From positions 62,001-126,000 of the forward strand of contig CAINED010000080.1 of the NCBI GenBank assembly GCA_903847605.1: a DNA stretch of 64,000 bases, written 5' to 3'. The stretch comes from an uncultured Hyphomicrobiales bacterium (GTDB lineage: Bacteria; Pseudomonadota; Alphaproteobacteria; Rhizobiales; Beijerinckiaceae). The notes beneath the pieces are model-generated. The model made no database searches and was not told the DNA's origin. It saw only the letters and a list, made by a program, of their open reading frames with translations. Made by a program: the position numbers and the translations under genes. The number at the start of each line of letters is the position of its first letter. Position 1 is the first letter of the stretch. Below are positions 61,391 through 64,000 of this stretch, in pieces.

Positions 61391-64000
61391 ATGCCCATCA
61401 ACGTCATCTCCACCAACCAGTTCGCGACTGTAACGGCTAATACCGCCAACGATATTTGGGTCCTCACGAACAACACGCTGATCGCGGCGGGTACTGGTCC
61501 GGGATTCGACGGGTTCGGAGTGAACGGCAACAAATCTTTCCTAGTCTATGGAAATCTTATTTCCGAGGGAAACGGTATACAATTGGGGGATGAGCCATCC
61601 GAATCGGGCGGCAATAATTTCGTTCGCGTCTACGCATCCGGGACGCTTTTTTCGAATTCCGGCTATGGCGTCCTCAGTTATGGCGGCAGTCTCGATTTGA
61701 TAAACGATGGTTCGATCGATTCATTATACGGAATCGCTTCGATTGGAGGCAATGATACGATCACGAACAACGGTACGATCTCCTCGTCGACGAATGGCGT
61801 TTATCTGCAAGGCAGCAACTCTGCTATCGACAACCATGGTGTAATTTCTGCGGAAATATACGGAATATACAGTTTCGTTGGCAACGCCGTCCGCATTTCA
61901 AATACCGGCCTGATTCAGCTTAGCGGCGAGGCGGGCATTGCCGGCATCCGGATGGACGGGGCAGATAATTCCGAAATTGTAAATTCTGGTGAGATCATCG
62001 TGTCATCCGAATTTACGAATGGAGCCCGCGGCGTCTGGATAAACACAGTTGGAGGAACTTTTGCGAGTTTCATCAATTATGGAACGGTGACTGGTCAATA
62101 TGCGTTTGACGGCGGAGATGGCCAGGACACTGTAACCAACGCGGCGACGGGGGTTCTTTTTGGTTTCGTTAGCCTGGGTAATGGATCGGATAGGCTTTCC
62201 AATCTGGGCGCCATCTACGGCGAGATCACTGCCGGCGCCGGCGACGACATTCTCGATCTGCGCGGCGGCATCGTCACAGGCGGCATACACGGCGGGGCAG
62301 GCAACGACGTCTATTATATCGATCGGTCGGATATCTCCCTTCACGAAGATACCGGTTATGGCCACGATCGGATTTACAGTTCCGTCAGCTACGAGCTTGA
62401 TGTATTTGACGGCGAGATCGAAGAATTGTGGCTGTTGGATGGCGGCATAAATGCGTCGGGCAATGCGCTGGATAATGAAATTTACGGCAACAGCGCCAAC
62501 AATCTGCTTCAGGGTAATGGAGGAAACGACACCATCTCCGGATTTGATGGCAACGATATTCTGCTGGGCGGCTCCGGCAACGACGATATCGATGGCGGTG
62601 CTGGCAACGATACTTTCTTGGGTGATTCGGGTAACGACATCATCGACGGCGGACTTGATACGGACACATATGACGCGGAAGCCGGACTGACCGGCGGCGT
62701 CTTCTTCAACTACGAAGGCACGGCCATCGGAAATGGCATCGGTACGGATACGATTTCGAGCATCGAGCGTTTCCTCGGCAGCAGTTACGGCGACCTCATC
62801 TGGACGTCATCCGATACATTTTCTTACGGCCGTGGAGGCGATGACACGCTCAATCTTTACGGAGGAAACGCCTATTTCGACGGCGGCGATGGCAACGACA
62901 CCGTGTCCTTCGGCAATTTCGAGTTCGGAATTGCGGCCAGCCTTGCGAACACATCGGCGCAGTCGGTTGGCGGCGGAAGCATCATCATGGTCAATGTCGA
63001 AAGCCTCATCGGTTCGCTCGGCAACGACACGCTGACTGGCAATTCCGGCGACAACCTCCTGTCTGGAGGCTTTGGCGACGATACGCTTCTGGGCGGCGTG
63101 GGTAACGATTTCCTGATCGGCAATTCCGGCAACGATCTCATCGATGGTGGCGATGGAATAGATACAGTCAGTTATGAGGGGTCGTCAAACGCTGTAACCG
63201 TCAGGCTGTGGTCGCGCAATTCGCAAAATTTCGGGCTCGCGGGCAACGATACACTTCTGCGCATCGAAAATATCATAGGTTCGCAATTCAACGACACGCT
63301 GGTCGGCACCAATGGCGTGAATGAAATCTGGGGCGGGGATGGCGACGACGTCATCAATGGCTACGCAGGCGCCGACGCCATGCATGGCGGCGCAGGAGAC
63401 GACCGGTTCATCGTCGACAACACGGATGATGAAGTTTACGAGGCAAGCAGCCCGGCCGGTGGCCTGGATCGCGTCTATTCCAGCGTCAGCTATGAACTGA
63501 TCGGCGGTCAGAATATCGAATATCTCTATGCCGACGCGGGACTGACGGGCCTTACCCTCACCGGGAACGAATTCGCCAACCGTATTTATGGTTCCAATGG
63601 GGGAAACGATGTGCTCACCGGCAATGAGGGGAACGATTTCCACTACGGTCAGGCCGGCAACGATTATCTCAACGGCGGAACGGGCATCGACAATCTCTAC
63701 GGCGGCTCCGGCAACGATGTCTTCGTGCTCCAGAACACATCGGCCGATTTCGACTATGTTCGCGATTTCGTCGTCGCCGACGATCAGATCGAAATCTCCG
63801 CCGCCCTGTTCGGCGCGGGTCTGGCGGCCGGCAATCCGCTGACAGGCCTTCAGTTCATAGCGAATGCGACAGGCGTGGCTTCGAACGGTGGCGACGCCAC
63901 GACGCGCTTTGTCTATCGCACGACGGACGGCGCGCTTTATTTCGACAGCAACGGTTCAGCGGCAGGAGGTTCCGTCGCCATCGGCCGCGTTCTCGACGCC
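61391..64000 (+). CDS. RTX calcium-binding protein with N-terminal beta-helix-like region, 3' end beyond window
   Basis: From ATG 61391 the frame is open to the last base (870 codons). Residues 1-230 show a repeat of I.N.G.I/V type (NNGTISS, NHGVISA, NTGLIQL, NSGEIIV), as in parallel beta helices of passenger-like proteins. RTX nonapeptides follow (GNDTISGFDGNDILLGGSG near 380). Two YxxV/YSSVSYEL modules (about 298-375 and 663-745) and a C-terminal FVLQNTSADFDYV block match the first RTX protein, so only about a dozen residues are probably missing. The N-terminal region uses more AT-rich codons than its neighbours. A type I secretion substrate is likely. Confidence 0.9.
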   Translation, partial: MPINVISTNQFATVTANTANDIWVLTNNTLIAAGTGPGFDGFGVNGNKSFLVYGNLISEGNGIQLGDEPSESGGNNFVRVYASGTLFSNSGYGVLSYGGSLDLINDGSIDSLYGIASIGGNDTITNNGTISSSTNGVYLQGSNSAIDNHGVISAEIYGIYSFVGNAVRISNTGLIQLSGEAGIAGIRMDGADNSEIVNSGEIIVSSEFTNGARGVWINTVGGTFASFINYGTVTGQYAFDGGDGQDTVTNAATGVLFGFVSLGNGSDRLSNLGAIYGEITAGAGDDILDLRGGIVTGGIHGGAGNDVYYIDRSDISLHEDTGYGHDRIYSSVSYELDVFDGEIEELWLLDGGINASGNALDNEIYGNSANNLLQGNGGNDTISGFDGNDILLGGSGNDDIDGGAGNDTFLGDSGNDIIDGGLDTDTYDAEAGLTGGVFFNYEGTAIGNGIGTDTISSIERFLGSSYGDLIWTSSDTFSYGRGGDDTLNLYGGNAYFDGGDGNDTVSFGNFEFGIAASLANTSAQSVGGGSIIMVNVESLIGSLGNDTLTGNSGDNLLSGGFGDDTLLGGVGNDFLIGNSGNDLIDGGDGIDTVSYEGSSNAVTVRLWSRNSQNFGLAGNDTLLRIENIIGSQFNDTLVGTNGVNEIWGGDGDDVINGYAGADAMHGGAGDDRFIVDNTDDEVYEASSPAGGLDRVYSSVSYELIGGQNIEYLYADAGLTGLTLTGNEFANRIYGSNGGNDVLTGNEGNDFHYGQAGNDYLNGGTGIDNLYGGSGNDVFVLQNTSADFDYVRDFVVADDQIEISAALFGAGLAAGNPLTGLQFIANATGVASNGGDATTRFVYRTTDGALYFDSNGSAAGGSVAIGRVLDA

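Overview
The window looks like chromosome of an alphaproteobacterium, most likely a member of the Hyphomicrobiales (Rhizobiales). GC content is high and most intergenic spaces are short. There is a TadG-type protein, an rpiA / DUF2059 / gor run typical of that order, and an intergenic repeat resembling one that is widespread in rhizobial relatives. A methylotroph- or Beijerinckiaceae-like host is possible, but nothing here settles the family. No rRNA, CRISPR array, prophage or insertion sequence was seen. One tRNA (Val, CAC anticodon) is present.

Positions 1-9666 hold glycogen and maltodextrin metabolism. A leftward unit glgA-glgB-malQ (malQ cut by the window start) diverges from a rightward unit glgP-glgX across a 261-bp promoter region. 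glgC, which supplies ADP-glucose, is not in the window.

Positions 9663-33159 form a large surface-polysaccharide locus in several divergent units. It has a complete-looking ABC-transporter (group 2/3) capsule export set: KpsC and KpsS (Kdo linker transferases), KpsM and KpsT (ABC transporter), KpsE (inner-membrane chain-length/export protein) and a Wza/KpsD-type outer-membrane lipoprotein. It also has three GT4-like glycosyltransferases and all five steps of a Wbp-type pathway (WbpA, WbpB, WbpD, WbpE and a WbpI/WecB-type epimerase), which would make a UDP-2,3-diacetamido-2,3-dideoxy-uronic acid. Less familiar members are a NodB-like deacetylase homologue, an unrecognised 344-aa protein, a one-helix membrane protein and a pentapeptide-repeat membrane protein. 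Upstream of wbpA lies a 767-bp gene-free region with several strong hairpins.

Positions 33359-43399 hold an alpha/beta-hydrolase-like membrane protein beside a cytochrome P450, a type I secretion pair (adaptor and ABC exporter), a Sel1-repeat protein, the tRNA, and a TadG-like von Willebrand protein closed by a clear terminator. Two large RTX calcium-binding proteins at 57405-60077 and 61391 to the window end are plausible cargo of the type I exporter.

Positions 43517-47042 are a compact TetR-led unit of small VOC, SRPBCC/AHSA1 and DUF1428 genes with a perfect inverted repeat in front of tetR. Positions 47050-57142 carry housekeeping and redox genes: a predicted tyrosine phosphatase overlapping gph, an exported amidohydrolase, rpiA, a DUF2059 protein, glutathione reductase, a class II aldolase-like protein, cytochrome b561 with a PepSY protein, and an NtaA/DszA-type flavin monooxygenase. 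A Bug/TctC solute-binding protein sits between the two RTX genes.
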